Below are positions 16,437-23,299 of a DNA stretch of 34,296 bases, one piece after another. Origin of the DNA: Cytophagales bacterium (GTDB taxonomy: Bacteria > Bacteroidota > Bacteroidia > Cytophagales > Cyclobacteriaceae); contig JANYHW010000119.1 in NCBI GenBank assembly GCA_025358885.1, positions 1 to 34,296 of the forward strand. Reading direction: 5' to 3'. Positions within the stretch are counted from its first letter, which is position 1, and each line of letters starts with the position of its first letter. Under the pieces are notes generated by a model that searched no databases, was not told the DNA's origin, and was given only the letters and a program-made list of their open reading frames with translations. The translations under genes were made by a program, and so were the position numbers.

Positions 16437-16590
16437 TTCATTTTAAGCGAGACAACACCTAAAAACTGTCCATGTCCTTCTCACTACGGACACGGACTAA
16501 GCCTGGTTACCGCCCGCCTGCTGGCAGAGATTAGCTGGCAAGGCCAGGTTTTGAGAAATGTCCTTAAGTATCACTTGAAGCATTCTCCCC
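16437..16590. other. Noncoding stretch with one long hairpin
   Basis: No believable ORF on either strand. The main structure is GTCCATGTCC (16468-16477) pairing with GGACACGGAC (16488-16497), 9 of 10 pairs around a 10-base loop. No T-run follows, so it is not a typical terminator. It may be the 3' end structure of the SRPBCC mRNA. Confidence 0.35.
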
Positions 16591-16598
16591 TACTTTTG
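16591..16598 (+). promoter_or_regulatory. Candidate -7 element upstream of the 65-aa gene
   Basis: TACTTTTG, a full match to TAnnTTTG. No TTTG at 19 bases upstream; CTTG is at spacing 13. If used, the 65-aa gene would have a leader of over 100 bases holding two hairpins. Confidence 0.35.
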
Positions 16599-16610
16599 AG
16601 GATTCTGTTA

Positions 16611-16684
16611 TGATCTTTCTTCAAAGATTATGTCGTTGTTGTATTTGCGTTAATTACCGGCTTACCCCTTGAACCACAAGGGGT
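16611..16684 (+). other. Two hairpins in the putative 5' leader of the 65-aa gene
   Basis: Hairpin 1: TGATCTTT (16611-16618) with AAAGATTA (16623-16630), loop CTTC, one G-T pair. Hairpin 2: ACCCCTTG (16664-16671) with CAAGGGGT (16677-16684), loop AACCA, eight perfect pairs. Hairpin 2 ends 33 bases before the ATG at 16718. No known riboswitch was recognised. Confidence 0.4.
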
Positions 16685-16717
16685 TGATTTACGTTATTTG
16701 TATCAACCACTACGAGT

Positions 16718-16915
16718 ATGAAAATGATGAGCAAACTTGCCATCCTGGAGTCCCTGGATACCATGGATCACGTCCAGATGGAGAAGGTCCTGCAGTACAT
16801 CAAAGGAGTACTGAGACAGGAGCGAACTACAGATTCCGTGCGTTTCCGCCAACAGGCTATGGAGCAGATCAGGTTGGCCTTGGGGAATGACCGGAGTCAC
16901 AAGGTGACGGTTTAG
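16718..16915 (+). CDS. Small helical hypothetical protein, 65 aa
   Basis: 65 residues; starts at 16718 or the closely following ATGs at 16724 and 16727 (MSKLAILESLD) are possible. It is all helix and charged: KLAILESLDTMDHVQMEKVLQYIKGVL, then RFRQQAMEQIRLAL. The pattern of LxxLDxxxxxQxxKVxxYI followed by a second amphipathic helix resembles small antitoxin-like or adaptor proteins of Bacteroidota, but no toxin gene is adjacent and I do not name it. It is preceded by a structured leader and followed by a possible terminator. Frames 16669-16890 and 16703-16900 overlap it and are weaker. Real gene likely, function unknown. Confidence 0.58.
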   Translation: MKMMSKLAILESLDTMDHVQMEKVLQYIKGVLRQERTTDSVRFRQQAMEQIRLALGNDRSHKVTV

Positions 16916-16937
16916 AAGAGTTGCCGAACAAACTTCA

Positions 16938-16970
16938 TCAGGCGTACGTGTTACACCTGAACGGGTTTTT
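16938..16970 (+). terminator. Candidate terminator after the 65-aa gene
   Basis: The stem TCAGGCGTA (16938-16946) pairs with TACACCTGA (16952-16960), with one C/A mismatch and loop CGTGT. Five bases later a run of five T starts (16966-16970). The gap between stem and T-run makes it only moderate. Confidence 0.38.
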
Positions 16971-17026
16971 GTCCCCCTTTAAAATCGAGTTGAGGAGTTG
17001 GAGGCTACTGGTCGTACTACATTTCA

Positions 17027-17179
17027 TCAACAGCCTAAATTTTTTTTCAGATTACGCTCGGGAAGCCCGCCAAAATCAAAGTTCCTTTCGGTCGTTTCCT
17101 CTGCTTCACTCCGTTCTGCGATCTTTTTCTTTGCCCTATTTTCAACTTTATCAGCTTTCTTTTTGGATTGCTTTTTCAT
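17027..17179 (-). CDS. Very small charged protein with DFGGLPERNLKKNLGC tail, 50 aa
   Basis: A leftward ATG-started frame of 50 codons. The N-terminal two-thirds is almost only Lys, Arg, Glu and Ala (MKKQSKKKADKVENRAKKKI), probably a free helix or disordered. The C-terminal DFGGLPERNLKKNLGC is a patterned, low-charge motif that I recall from small Bacteroidota proteins with FGGLP-x-R-x-LKKNLGC tails, ending in Cys. That patterned end makes chance unlikely. Rightward frames across the same bases (16921-17205, 16998-17225) are antisense shadows with Ser/Phe-rich composition. It is divergent from feoA, with 98 bases between starts. Function unknown; the terminal Cys could bind a metal or form a disulfide. 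Confidence 0.66.
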   Translation of the reverse strand: MKKQSKKKADKVENRAKKKIAERSEAEETTERNFDFGGLPERNLKKNLGC

Positions 17180-17255
17180 GGCATTATTGGTTTGTGTCGG
17201 TGTAAAAACCCGGCATTTGTCATGATAATTCTGTATCCCGTCCTATATTCGCCTG

Positions 17256-17272
17256 TTTAAATTTAATCTAAA
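17256..17272. promoter_or_regulatory. Candidate metal-regulator operator upstream of feoA
   Basis: TTTAAATTTAATCTAAA, an imperfect 17-bp palindrome (7 of 8 arm bases match around a central T). The right arm reads TCTAAA. Iron and manganese regulators of the DtxR/MntR family bind TTTAG-like palindromes of this type. It sits just before feoA, as expected for iron control. Assignment is inference. Confidence 0.4.
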
Positions 17273-17277
17273 TAAGC

Positions 17278-17511
17278 TTGGTAGAGAGACCAAAATCAGT
17301 GGCGTCTATGAAACCTGGCGAATCAGCAGTTATTTCTGGCTTCACCGATGAACAATTATCTGTAAAACTGCTGGAGATGGGCTTCCTCCCCGGCACAGTA
17401 GTTCGCTTTAATTTTTCCGCGCCTTTTGGTGATCCCGTTTGCGTGAATATTTCGGGTATTGATCTTTCCTTAAGGCTAGACGAGGCCTCAACAATTTCCA
17501 TCCTCGATTAA
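17278..17511 (+). CDS. feoA: Ferrous iron transport protein A (FeoA)
   Basis: 77 residues from a TTG at 17278; a GTG at 17299 or the ATG at 17308 (MKPGESAVISGF) are alternatives. The small SH3-like beta barrel is clear: LKPGE-type start (MKPGESAVISGF), LSVKLLEMGFLPGTVV with the family L-x-E-M-G-x-x-P-G, DPVCVNISGIDLSLRLDEAS with the S-L-R-x-x-E/D-A, and a final ISIL. FeoA is cytoplasmic and helps the GTPase permease FeoB take up ferrous iron. Its TAA is followed at once by the feoB ATG (no spacer), so the two are coupled. A palindrome just upstream is a candidate metal-regulator site. Confidence 0.94.
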   Translation: MVERPKSVASMKPGESAVISGFTDEQLSVKLLEMGFLPGTVVRFNFSAPFGDPVCVNISGIDLSLRLDEASTISILD

Positions 17512-19626
17512 ATGAGCAATCCACATCGCCTCAAGATTGCATTGGTTGGCAAGCCGAACGCTGGCAAGTCATCACTCTTTAACAGACTCACCGGGCTGAA
17601 TCAAAAGATTGGCAATTTTCCAGGAATTACTGTCGATAAGCGAACCGGTTTTTGTCATCTGGACGAATCAACCAGCGCAGAGGTTATCGACTTGCCTGGA
17701 ATCTACAGCCTCTACCCACGTACGCTTGATGAGAAGATAGTAGTAGAAATTCTCACCGACAAGAAGGGAGAGTATTTTCCTGATCGCATTGCCGTCATCG
17801 CCGATGCTACCAATCTTAAGAATTGCCTGCTATTACTCACCCAACTCATCGATCTCGGCTTGCCTGTCGTATTGGCGCTGAACATGATGGACCTGGCTGC
17901 AAAATCAGGACTTAGCCTCGATGTGAAAAAACTTTCGAAACAGCTGGATGTGCCCGTGGTGATGATCAACGCCCGACAGGGTTTGGGGATGGAAGATTTT
18001 AAGAAGCAATTATTGCTGGCGACGAAACCATCACAGCGGAAGGTTTTTCAGCCTTTGAATGGCGTGACGAAAGCCCTCGAAGAAATACAAAATCATTTTC
18101 ATCTGTCCACTTCCTATGAAGCCTTTCAGTACTTGCAGCAACCCGAAAACCTTCTCTTTCTAACCCCCGATGACCGCACGTTTATAAAAGGTGTGGCCAA
18201 GGAACAAAATTTCTTTCCGCACAAATACCAAGGGGCTGAAACCATCCATCGCTATGGATTTATCCAGTCCGTGCTGGACGCGGTAATCATTAAATCTGCA
18301 GGACAAGAGTGGAAGGGAGTCTCCAATCGGCTGGACAAAATTCTTACCCACAAATTCTGGGGATATTTTATCTTTTTCGTTGTCCTCTTCCTAATCTTTC
18401 AGTCGGTCTTTGCCCTGGCGCAGATTCCCATGGATGCGATTGATCGGGGGTTTGCCGACTTGAGTACATTCTTAAACAAGAGACTTCCCGATGGTCCTTT
18501 GTTTGAATTGATATCCAGTGGGATTGTGCCGGGCATTGGCGGCATTATCATCTTTATTCCGCAGATCGCCATCCTCTTTGCCTTCATTTCCATTTTGGAG
18601 GAGACGGGATATATGTCGCGTGTGGTATTTCTCATGGACAAAATCATGCGCCGAGTGGGAATGAGTGGGCGAAGTGTTGTGCCTCTTATGTCGGGACTTG
18701 CTTGTGCCATCCCAGCCATCATGGCTACGCGCACGATTGACAATTGGAAGGACAGGTTGATTACCATATTCGTCACGCCCCTGATGAGTTGCTCTGCCCG
18801 CCTTCCGGTGTTTACTATCCTGGTGGCTCTCATCGTACCTCATCAGCGGGTTCTTGGCCTCATCAGCCTTCAAGGGATTGCACTCATGGGTCTGTATCTG
18901 CTGGGATTTATCGGCGCCATGTTTTCAGCATTGCTCATGAAGGCCATTGTAAAAACTACCGAGCGGAGTTATCTGATCATGGAGATGCCTACCTATCGCG
19001 TACCCAAATGGTCCAATGTAGGCCTGACCATCCTGGAGAAAACGAAAACATTTGTCTTGCAGGCAGGAAAAATTATTATTGCCGTCTCTATCATCCTGTG
19101 GGTTCTTGCGAGCTATGGCCCTAAAGAAGTAATGGATCAGTCACGCGGTACGGTAAGGGCAGAAACACAAAATCTTAATTTAACAGAAGCAGAATTTGAG
19201 AACCGGGTGGCGGCCTACAAACTTGAACATTCTTATGCAGGAACAATAGGCAAATGGATGGAACCGGTCATCAGACCTTTAGGATTCGACTGGAAAATAG
19301 GCATTGCGCTCGTAACATCTTTTGCAGCAAGGGAGGTTTTCGTAAGTACCATTGCGACCATTTATTCCCTCGGCAGTACGGATGATCATGCGACCATTAT
19401 GGATCGACTGAAAGATGAAATTGATCCTGAAACGGGAGGTCCGCGTTTTACACCGGCGGTCGGATTTTCGCTCCTTGTATTTTACACTTTTGCCATGCAA
19501 TGCATGAGTACACTGGCTGTTGTAAAAAGAGAAACGAAGGGATGGAAATGGCCCCTGCTTCAACTTGTATATATGACCGGTCTCGCCTATACGTCTGCAC
19601 TTATTGTATATCAGATCCTCTCCTGA
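17512..19626 (+). CDS. feoB: Ferrous iron permease FeoB, GTPase-coupled
   Basis: 704 residues, full length. The N-terminal G domain has G1 GKPNAGKSS (13-21), G2 with T40 in GNFPGITVDK, G3 DLPG (60-63) and G4 NMMD (124-127); a helical GDI-like region follows to ~270. The membrane part carries two Gate regions, including GLACAIPAIMATRTI and LMSCSARLPVFTILV, whose Cys residues may line the iron path, and later the AAREVFVSTIATIY segment and a final helix. FeoB imports Fe2+ across the inner membrane. It starts directly after the feoA stop. The next gene begins 30 bases after its stop with no terminator visible, so transcription may continue into the HEAT/cyclophilin and pur genes. Confidence 0.97.
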   Translation: MSNPHRLKIALVGKPNAGKSSLFNRLTGLNQKIGNFPGITVDKRTGFCHLDESTSAEVIDLPGIYSLYPRTLDEKIVVEILTDKKGEYFPDRIAVIADATNLKNCLLLLTQLIDLGLPVVLALNMMDLAAKSGLSLDVKKLSKQLDVPVVMINARQGLGMEDFKKQLLLATKPSQRKVFQPLNGVTKALEEIQNHFHLSTSYEAFQYLQQPENLLFLTPDDRTFIKGVAKEQNFFPHKYQGAETIHRYGFIQSVLDAVIIKSAGQEWKGVSNRLDKILTHKFWGYFIFFVVLFLIFQSVFALAQIPMDAIDRGFADLSTFLNKRLPDGPLFELISSGIVPGIGGIIIFIPQIAILFAFISILEETGYMSRVVFLMDKIMRRVGMSGRSVVPLMSGLACAIPAIMATRTIDNWKDRLITIFVTPLMSCSARLPVFTILVALIVPHQRVLGLISLQGIALMGLYLLGFIGAMFSALLMKAIVKTTERSYLIMEMPTYRVPKWSNVGLTILEKTKTFVLQAGKIIIAVSIILWVLASYGPKEVMDQSRGTVRAETQNLNLTEAEFENRVAAYKLEHSYAGTIGKWMEPVIRPLGFDWKIGIALVTSFAAREVFVSTIATIYSLGSTDDHATIMDRLKDEIDPETGGPRFTPAVGFSLLVFYTFAMQCMSTLAVVKRETKGWKWPLLQLVYMTGLAYTSALIVYQILS

Positions 19627-19640
19627 TTCTTCTTATCTTT

Positions 19641-19655
19641 CGAAAAACGTTTTCG
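19641..19655. repeat. 15-bp inverted repeat one base before the next gene's ATG
   Basis: CGAAAA-ACG-TTTTCG, 6-bp perfect arms, ending one base before the ATG at 19657. As RNA it would fold a small hairpin over the ribosome-binding region; no T-run follows, so it is not a good terminator of feoB. Confidence 0.35.
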
Positions 19656-19656
19656 C

Positions 19657-21576
19657 ATGCGGCTATACATCACACTCCTCGGTCTGTTGACAATGGTGGC
19701 ATGCTCCGGTCCGTCATTGAATAAATTTTCAGATCCCGTCATTGTCAAAATTTATGACCTGAAAGACCACCGTCAGACCGATAGCCTGCTCAACTTCCTA
19801 AGGTCGGATAATGTGATATACAGAAAGGAAGTTGCTTTGGCTTTTGGCTCTGTGCAAGATACGGTTGCTTGCCCGATGTTGGGTTCAGTATTGTTGGAAG
19901 ATTCTGATTCGGAAGTCAGAAGAAATGCAGCCTTTGCACTCGGTCAAACTGGAGGATTTCAGGCGGTAAACGCTTTGCTGGCGGCGTTGGCAGACACCTC
20001 CAGGACCGTTTCGCGTGAAGTGCTTGAAGCGCTGGGTAAGACAATATCGAAAAATGATCTTGGTTCCCTGTGTGCATTCACGTCTGCAGATACCTTATTG
20101 CAGGAAGGACAATCCTGGGCATTTTATCAATTAGCCCTCCGTAAGAAGACGGATTCTGTGGTCACGAAGCTTGTTTCTGCATTTCTGATCCCCCCTCATT
20201 CCTATCAAACCCGGCTTGCCGCAGCACATTACTTTGGCAGATCCCCGCAGGTGGAGGGGAAAGGATATGAATCAAACCTGGCTCAGGCCGCCCTCCATGA
20301 CAGTCATGCTGAAGTGAGGATGGCAGCAACCAATGGATTGCGGACGGTACCATCACAACAGTCACTGCCGGTTGTAAAGGAAATTCTAAAGACAGAGAAG
20401 GACTATCGTGTACGGGTAAATGCTGTTCGGGTGATTCAGAATTTCAAATGGTCGGAGATGAACGGAATACTCTTTGATGCACTTTACGATTCTTTTGAGC
20501 CGGTCTCCATTGCCGCATCCGAAGTCATTCGGAACAAAGCAGAGGAGACTTCCTCAAAGATGATCTCAACAAATCTACAAGAGGTAAAGAGCGACCGAGC
20601 AAAGGCCAACCTTTATGCGGCGTTGGTGAAGACACTTCCAGCAGACGCCACATTACAAGAGATCATCACATTGTATCCAAAAGGATCATCATACTTTAAG
20701 GCGGCATTGCTCAGTGCTATGGGTGAAACAATCAGGCCATTGGACAAGCAGGCCTTTGAGTTTCTTTCTCGTGAGCTTCTGAAAAATACAAATGAAAAAG
20801 TTATCCTTACCTCTGCAGCCAATGCCCTTGTCTCGCTCAATCGGAAGGAAAAATCAAGCATGACTACACTTGAATTTCTTCTGGCATACAAAGAGGCTAT
20901 CGCAGCAGGGGATTTGGCTGTGATTGGAGTTGTTGCTCATGCACTCATCAATCCCTCCTTTAAGAAAGAGATTAAGGACTTGCAATTTCTATATGATGCG
21001 AAAGCCAGGCTGCAACTTCCCCGGGATATAGAGTCACTTCAGCCGCTGGAATTGGCCATTGCCTATCTGGAAGGGAAAGAAGAGCCGTCACCACTTAAGA
21101 ATCAGTTCAATCATCCCATCGATTGGAAATTGGTGAAGACCATTTCGGCCGGTCAACTGGTTGAGATCACGACCGGCAGGGGATCAATCAAGCTTAGATT
21201 GTTGGTAGAAGAATCACCTGGATCAGTTCTTAATTTCATTGAACTTTTGAACAAGAAATACTTTGATGGTAAATTTGTTCATCGGATGGTTCCCAATTTT
21301 GTAATTCAAACGGGTTGCAACCGCGGAGATGGCTATGGAAGCGAAAACTACTCCATTCGTTCTGAATTCTCCCTGAGACGATACACAACCGGCTCGGTGG
21401 GAATGGCATCTGCGGGAAAGGATACCGAAGGAACACAATGGTTCATCACGCACTGTCCCACACCTCACCTCGATGGAAAGTATACGATCTTTGCTCAAGT
21501 GATTTCCGGGATGGATGTGGTAAACAATATTGATGTGGGTGACATGATCATTGAAGCAAAGCTTAAGGATAAATGA
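19657..21576 (+). CDS. Lipoprotein with HEAT repeats fused to a cyclophilin-type peptidyl-prolyl isomerase
   Basis: 639 residues. The signal ends in the lipobox MVACS, so the protein should be lipidated and periplasmic. Residues ~25-460 are helical HEAT-type repeats (VIYRKEVALAFGSV, DSEVRRNAAFALGQTG, SREVLEALGKT, HAEVRMAATNGLRTV, DYRVRVNAVRVIQNF). Residues ~497-635 are a cyclophilin: GSIKLRLLVEESPGSVLNFIEL, FVHRMVPNFVIQTG with R543, F548 and Q551 in the spacing of human CypA R55, F60 and Q63, then GSVGMASAG, QWFIT and HLDGKYTIFA. The isomerase site is complete, so it should be active. The HEAT part probably holds client proteins. Its last bases overlap the purK start as ATGA. The fusion is the notable feature; partner and clients unknown. 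Confidence 0.9.
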   Translation: MRLYITLLGLLTMVACSGPSLNKFSDPVIVKIYDLKDHRQTDSLLNFLRSDNVIYRKEVALAFGSVQDTVACPMLGSVLLEDSDSEVRRNAAFALGQTGGFQAVNALLAALADTSRTVSREVLEALGKTISKNDLGSLCAFTSADTLLQEGQSWAFYQLALRKKTDSVVTKLVSAFLIPPHSYQTRLAAAHYFGRSPQVEGKGYESNLAQAALHDSHAEVRMAATNGLRTVPSQQSLPVVKEILKTEKDYRVRVNAVRVIQNFKWSEMNGILFDALYDSFEPVSIAASEVIRNKAEETSSKMISTNLQEVKSDRAKANLYAALVKTLPADATLQEIITLYPKGSSYFKAALLSAMGETIRPLDKQAFEFLSRELLKNTNEKVILTSAANALVSLNRKEKSSMTTLEFLLAYKEAIAAGDLAVIGVVAHALINPSFKKEIKDLQFLYDAKARLQLPRDIESLQPLELAIAYLEGKEEPSPLKNQFNHPIDWKLVKTISAGQLVEITTGRGSIKLRLLVEESPGSVLNFIELLNKKYFDGKFVHRMVPNFVIQTGCNRGDGYGSENYSIRSEFSLRRYTTGSVGMASAGKDTEGTQWFITHCPTPHLDGKYTIFAQVISGMDVVNNIDVGDMIIEAKLKDK

Positions 21577-22724
21577 AGGAGCATGGCGCCAATTTCTCCT
21601 TTGACCATCAGAAGATAGGTATTCTGGGCGGGGGCCAGCTTGGACGCATGCTCATCCAGCAGGGCATTGACTGGAACCTTTCTTTTTTTGTGCTTGACCC
21701 CGATGCGGATGCTCCTTGCCGCTCCTTGGCAAATTTTACACAGGGCAAGCTCACAGATTTTGATACCGTGATGAACTTTGGAATGCCCCTGGACATCATC
21801 ACTATTGAAATTGAGAATGTCAACACGGAAGCGCTTAAGGAATTGGAGCGCAGAGGAAAGCAAGTATTTCCTCAACCGGACATCATCGAACTAATCCAGG
21901 ATAAACGAAAACAGAAAAAGTTTTATCAGGACCACGGCATCCCCACGGCCGACTTTCTGTTAACCGAAAACCGGGATGATGTTGGCAAACACCAGGACTT
22001 TCTTCCTGCGGTACATAAGCTTGGAAGGGAGGGATACGATGGCCGGGGTGTCCAGCTACTTCGAAAAGCGGAGGATTTGTCAAAAGCATTTGATGCACCT
22101 GGTGTATTGGAAAAACTGATCGACTTTGAAAAAGAGATCTCCATCATTGTTTCCAGAAATAAAAGAGGAGAGATTGTTTCTTATCCAGCGGTGGAAATGG
22201 TCTTCCACCCGAAAGCTAACCTCGTAGAATACTTGTTTGCCCCTGCTCAGGTAAATGAAACTGTGGCCCGGCAAGCTGACTTGATCGCGCGCGATGTCAT
22301 TCAAAAACTGGGTATGATAGGCTTACTCGCCGTAGAGATGTTTGTAACGCGCGCAGGGGTGGTGATTGTTAACGAAATTGCACCGCGCCCACACAATAGT
22401 GGACACCATACGATTGAAGGGAATGTAACCTCACAATACGAGCAGCATCTGCGTGCTATTCTGAATATCGTACCCGGGACTACGACGGCATCAGGACCTG
22501 CTGCCATGGTTAACCTTTTAGGTGAGGAAGGTTTCACAGGTCCGGCAAGATATGAAGGCATTGGCGAGGTGCTTGCCATGTCTGGAGTGTATGTACATCT
22601 CTACGGAAAGAAAATGACCAAGCCTTTCCGGAAGATGGGTCATGTCACCATCGTGGACCCGGATATTGAAAGTTTGAAGAAGAAAGCCAACTTTGTAAAA
22701 CATACCCTTAAAGTAATAGCATGA
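21573..22724 (+). CDS. purK: 5-(carboxyamino)imidazole ribonucleotide synthase (PurK)
   Basis: 383 residues, ATP-grasp family. The N-terminal domain starts KIGILGGGQLGRMLIQQG; the VFPQPDIIELIQDKRKQKKF stretch precedes the ATP-grasp fold; LGREGYDGRGVQLL and the C-terminal NEIAPRPHNSGHHTIEG bind ATP/Mg and AIR. PurK uses ATP and bicarbonate to turn AIR into N5-CAIR in purine synthesis. The start overlaps the stop of the HEAT-cyclophilin gene by 4 bases and the end overlaps purE by 4 bases, so the three should be translated together. The N-terminus (MKEHGANFSFDHQ) is slightly extended compared with short PurK forms. Confidence 0.97.
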   Translation: MKEHGANFSFDHQKIGILGGGQLGRMLIQQGIDWNLSFFVLDPDADAPCRSLANFTQGKLTDFDTVMNFGMPLDIITIEIENVNTEALKELERRGKQVFPQPDIIELIQDKRKQKKFYQDHGIPTADFLLTENRDDVGKHQDFLPAVHKLGREGYDGRGVQLLRKAEDLSKAFDAPGVLEKLIDFEKEISIIVSRNKRGEIVSYPAVEMVFHPKANLVEYLFAPAQVNETVARQADLIARDVIQKLGMIGLLAVEMFVTRAGVVIVNEIAPRPHNSGHHTIEGNVTSQYEQHLRAILNIVPGTTTASGPAAMVNLLGEEGFTGPARYEGIGEVLAMSGVYVHLYGKKMTKPFRKMGHVTIVDPDIESLKKKANFVKHTLKVIA

Positions 22725-23230
22725 GCAAACCCCTGGTTGGCATTATTATGGGCAGTCAATCTGACCTGAAGGTCATGAAAGAGGCTGCGAGCGTATTGGA
22801 AGAATTCGACATCCCTTTTGAATTGACCATCGTCTCTGCCCACCGCACCCCTGCCCGCATGGTGGAATATGCCACCAGTGCCAGGAACAAGGGATTGAGA
22901 GTTATCATAGCCGGAGCTGGAGGTGCTGCCCATTTACCTGGAATGGTTGCTTCCATGACTTCCCTGCCCGTTATCGGGGTACCTGTTAAGTCGAACAATT
23001 CCATGGATGGTTGGGACTCGGTGCTGTCGATACTTCAAATGCCGGGAGGGGTTCCAGTGGCTACCGTAGCACTCGATGGTGCCAGGAATGCTGGAATATT
23101 GGCGGCTCAGATCATTGGCTCAACTGACAAGTCAGTGGGCCGTAAACTGGATGATTTTAAGAAGGAGTTGAAAGAGAAAGTGGAGGACTCCGCTAAGAAT
23201 ATTCAAAAGAAAGGGTGGAAATCCCTGTAA
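22721..23230 (+). CDS. purE: N5-CAIR mutase (PurE), class I
   Basis: 169 residues, usual size. The motifs GIIMGSQSDLKVM (phosphate loop), VSAHRTPARM with the catalytic-region His, AGAGGAAHLPGMVAS and PVIGVPVKS are all intact. PurE converts N5-CAIR to CAIR; it forms octamers in the cytoplasm. It starts inside the purK stop (ATGA), a common pair in bacteria. The C-terminal helix is long and Lys-rich (KKELKEKVEDSAKNIQKKG). The transcript may end after it, though no terminator is visible in the 69 bases before the next gene. Confidence 0.97.
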   Translation: MSKPLVGIIMGSQSDLKVMKEAASVLEEFDIPFELTIVSAHRTPARMVEYATSARNKGLRVIIAGAGGAAHLPGMVASMTSLPVIGVPVKSNNSMDGWDSVLSILQMPGGVPVATVALDGARNAGILAAQIIGSTDKSVGRKLDDFKKELKEKVEDSAKNIQKKGWKSL

Positions 23231-23299
23231 GATGCTTTTATAAAACTCTTCAAAGTCTCCCCCAAAATATTTTGTACCTTCTGCCTCTATTTTGAAGGC

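Noticed and set aside
16468-16497. Hairpin as terminator of the SRPBCC gene
   Set aside because: No T-run follows on the plus strand, and the stem has an internal mismatch.
16718-16915. Toxin-antitoxin antitoxin call for the 65-aa protein
   Set aside because: No toxin-like gene adjacent on the same strand; helix pattern alone is not enough.
16921-17225. Two rightward ORFs rich in Phe and Ser near 17.0-17.2 kb
   Set aside because: Antisense shadows of the Lys/Glu-rich 50-codon minus-strand gene (AAA/GAA read backwards give Phe/Ser).
18399-18873. Long minus-strand ORFs inside feoB (144 and 133 codons)
   Set aside because: FeoB is intact with all motifs in the forward frame; these have no recognisable fold.
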